Source: Osedax frankpressi (Eukaryota > Annelida > Polychaeta > Sabellida > Siboglinidae). Taken from it: a stretch of DNA of 64,000 nt. The notes beneath the pieces are model-generated. The model was given only the letters and a program-made list of their open reading frames with translations, did not search any database and was not told the origin of the DNA. The stretch lies in NCBI GenBank assembly GCA_964035775.1, contig OZ038316.1, forward strand, positions 11,370,722 through 11,434,721, read 5' to 3'. How positions within the stretch are numbered: the stretch's first letter is position 1; every line of letters begins with the position of its first letter. Shown in pieces: positions 61,644 to 64,000 of the stretch. A program made the position numbers and the translations under genes.

Positions 61644-62944
61644 CTGAAAAATAAATTTACTCTATTTATTAAAATTGTATATATTTATTTACTATTATTA
61701 GTAGTTAAAACATATTAACTTGTATTTTTACAAGGTATTATAATTTGATAACAAATACAATATATTTATTTTAGTTTAAATCTAACTATTGATGAAAGTC
61801 ACATACTATTGGAAAAATGTTTCTATATTTGAACTAAAATCATAAATAAATAAATTTACATAATTGTATCATATTATTTTGTAAATTTTAACACATTTTA
61901 TAGTACTACCCAAGGTATAGTATAGAAGGTATAGTATAGTACGGTATATAAATATGTATTTGTTAATAAGTGAGTATCTTTGAAATGATGTTCAGAATTT
62001 AATCAAGATTCATGGTATGAAAGAAATAAATTAATGATTTAATATAATCTAAGTTAAATTTACTTAATTCAATTAAATCTAATAAAATGTTTGCCTTTTT
62101 TTTTACCATAAATTATTAAACTACACAAATTAATATTGGCAACAAAACTTAATTGTTTATAAATTCAAATATTATATTATTTATTTTTCTTAATTAATTT
62201 TGTCGATAATTAAAAGAAACTTAAAAACTAGATATGGACAAAATAATACTTATAGAAATGATTGATTGAATATTATTAAATAAGAAGTATTATATTGATA
62301 ATGTACTTAATAATTATTAACTATATTTAAACTATACTTAATCTCAAATAAAAAAAAAACATTCTTATATAATACTGTATTGATAAATTTAAAAGTAGTT
62401 TGTATAACTTATAACAGTATAATGTATATATAAAGTATAAAGTACAAATATAGTAAACGGATTATTGTAGTAATACAAATATTTTATAAAATATAAATAT
62501 GAAATATTACTATGCAAGAGATTTGGAAATACTTGGTTCTTTATCATGGAGTTATAATATTGCTTATCTGGTAATACATTAATTGTAATCATAGGTTGAG
62601 AATTGCTAATATGCTATATCCTTATAGAGTTTTCCAATACGTCAATAATAAACTTTGATTGAAAAAGAGATTTTCTTCTGCACTTCTGGAAAAATGTTGA
62701 ATTAAAATTTAATTTTTAATATTTAACAAAAGTATTAATAATCATTATATCTACTTCTCTAGAATATAAAATCAAATTTAATAGTAATATAAAATGATTA
62801 GATTAATTAAACTACAATATAAATTTACATTATACTAAAATAGTTAAAATACCTTATAAATGTTAAATTAGTGGATAGATTTCTGGTATATATTTATATA
62901 AGGATCTATAAATGTTTCTTTTTTCATAAATTTTAAGACTTACC
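61644..62944. other. AT-rich interval between exon-like blocks
   Basis: Apart from an isolated acceptor-like CATTTTTCCAG near 62697 followed by a short open stretch (SAEENLFFNQSLLLTYW on minus), I see nothing supportable. Confidence 0.4.
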
Positions 62945-63147
62945 TTATTTTTTGAAATTCCCAGTATTTGTTATATTAGAAAGAGGAATACATTGTTTTT
63001 GATTCTTCTTTAAGGTATCTCGAGTATTTTCATTTTCATAATTTTCTCGAAAAGTCAACAAATGTCGTAACATTTTGGGTGTTATATAAGGCTTTATTAG
63101 AAATTTATCACCATAACTATTTTCACATTCCACTATTTCTGACATAT
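62945..63147 (-). CDS. Hypothetical 66-aa exon upstream of the MAO-type gene
   Basis: Bounded on the sense strand by TTTCTTATACAG and by AAG/GTAAGT, both strong. It reads MSEIVECENSYGDKFLIKPY, then MLRHLLTFRENYENENTR, ending NTGNFKK with TAA one base before the donor. The composition is coding-like compared with its surroundings. I do not recognise the protein. It may be the last coding exon of an upstream gene with the rest in the 3' UTR, or a leader exon with an upstream frame. Confidence 0.4.
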
Positions 63148-64000
63148 CTGTATAAGAAATGATTATTAAATTAAATTAGCAATACATTTATGGGAAGTAA
63201 TGCTAATCATATAATATTAGTTGTATACAATAATAATGTTGAAATACAATAGCTTATAATAAATAAAATTGCCAAAGAAAAATGAGAGAATTCAATATAT
63301 TATTTGTAGTAGTATTGAATAGGATAGAAAGGATATATTAGGATACACCTTTTGAATAATGAACTGATTTAATCACCGAATTTCATTAAAATCAGAATAC
63401 CAACTAAGAGTATATGTTGTCATCAATTTTAATTAACTTCTACCATATTTATGTTATGGGGTGAAAGATGTCCACAAATACAATATAATACAATATTTGT
63501 AAAACTAAATATTAAGGTAAAAAGAACATGATTGTGAAAACATATTTCCCATGATTAGATATACACATTATAGTAATCAAAGTAATCACAAACTTGAGAT
63601 TGATAAATAGTTCATTGAAGTTAGGATAATTGTTATTCATATTTCCTCGATGAGTAAAAATATTTTTTTTTAATATAATATAAAATAATGATATGATAAA
63701 ATGATAATCATCTGTTAAAATTTCAAATTAGAAAACTTAGTAAAAATGCCTAAAAAAACTTTTTTTTAAGAGCTTATTATTTATCAATCTCAAGAAATTT
63801 CTCAGATTTCTCCATTAAAAAATGCAAAAATATGTCATATATATTTAAATAATAGTATTCATTTATCAAATTAAATCTGGTTTTTTTAAAATTAAAGAAT
63901 GAACTTTCATTTTTATTTAGAACTACAAATATCATAGGCTATGATTATCACTTCTTTTTTTTCATTGTATACGCAATTGGTGTTAACCGCCAAATTTCAA
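63148..64000. other. AT-rich right edge
   Basis: No gene, RNA or repeat is recognised. Confidence 0.5.

Noticed and set aside
1-64000. tRNA, rRNA or other structured RNA genes
   Set aside because: No cloverleaf with A and B boxes or other known RNA signature was found by reading both strands.

Overview
The window is eukaryotic and almost certainly from an invertebrate metazoan. It is AT-rich, has spliced genes and is crowded with tandem repeats. I cannot name the species; a flatworm-like or other repeat-rich invertebrate genome is only a guess.

The main result is one gene on the minus strand that spans nearly the whole window. Eleven exons (59280 down to 571) join in phase at GT/AG junctions. 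Together they give a full-length, 568-residue flavin monoamine oxidase (MAO)-type protein. It has an N-terminal FAD-binding Rossmann motif, a DLGGQW block, the conserved flavin-site lysine, a YFAG/GAVESG flavin-binding C-terminal block and a C-terminal membrane anchor like that of the outer-mitochondrial-membrane MAOs. The cysteine that carries FAD covalently in vertebrate MAO-A/B is a proline here.

Layout from right to left (sense direction of the gene): 63148-64000 is AT-rich with nothing recognised. Two exon-like blocks (62945-63147, 61597-61643) may belong to an upstream gene or to the 5' leader. Exons 1-2 lie at 59127-59280 and 58468-58640. Intron 2 holds a 16-bp minisatellite and a possible LINE fragment, and exon 3 follows at 55495-55587. 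Intron 3 is almost pure polypyrimidine on the sense strand. Exon 4 (54764-54869) is followed by a 43.4-kb intron 4, of which about 41.8 kb (12897-54733) is a single minisatellite built from 14-bp modules, with several layers of kilobase-scale internal duplication. Exons 5-11 lie between 11385 and 571. Their introns hold further unrelated tandem arrays, a decayed Harbinger-like DNA transposon with perfect 33-bp terminal inverted repeats (4885-7295), and relic copies of the 5' ends of exons 5, 6 and 8. At the left end, a probable terminal exon of a plus-strand gene (65-180) converges on the MAO-type gene, and the two poly(A) signals lie within 20 bp of each other.

The long open frames across the satellite and the GAGGGA tract are by-products of repeat periodicity, not genes.
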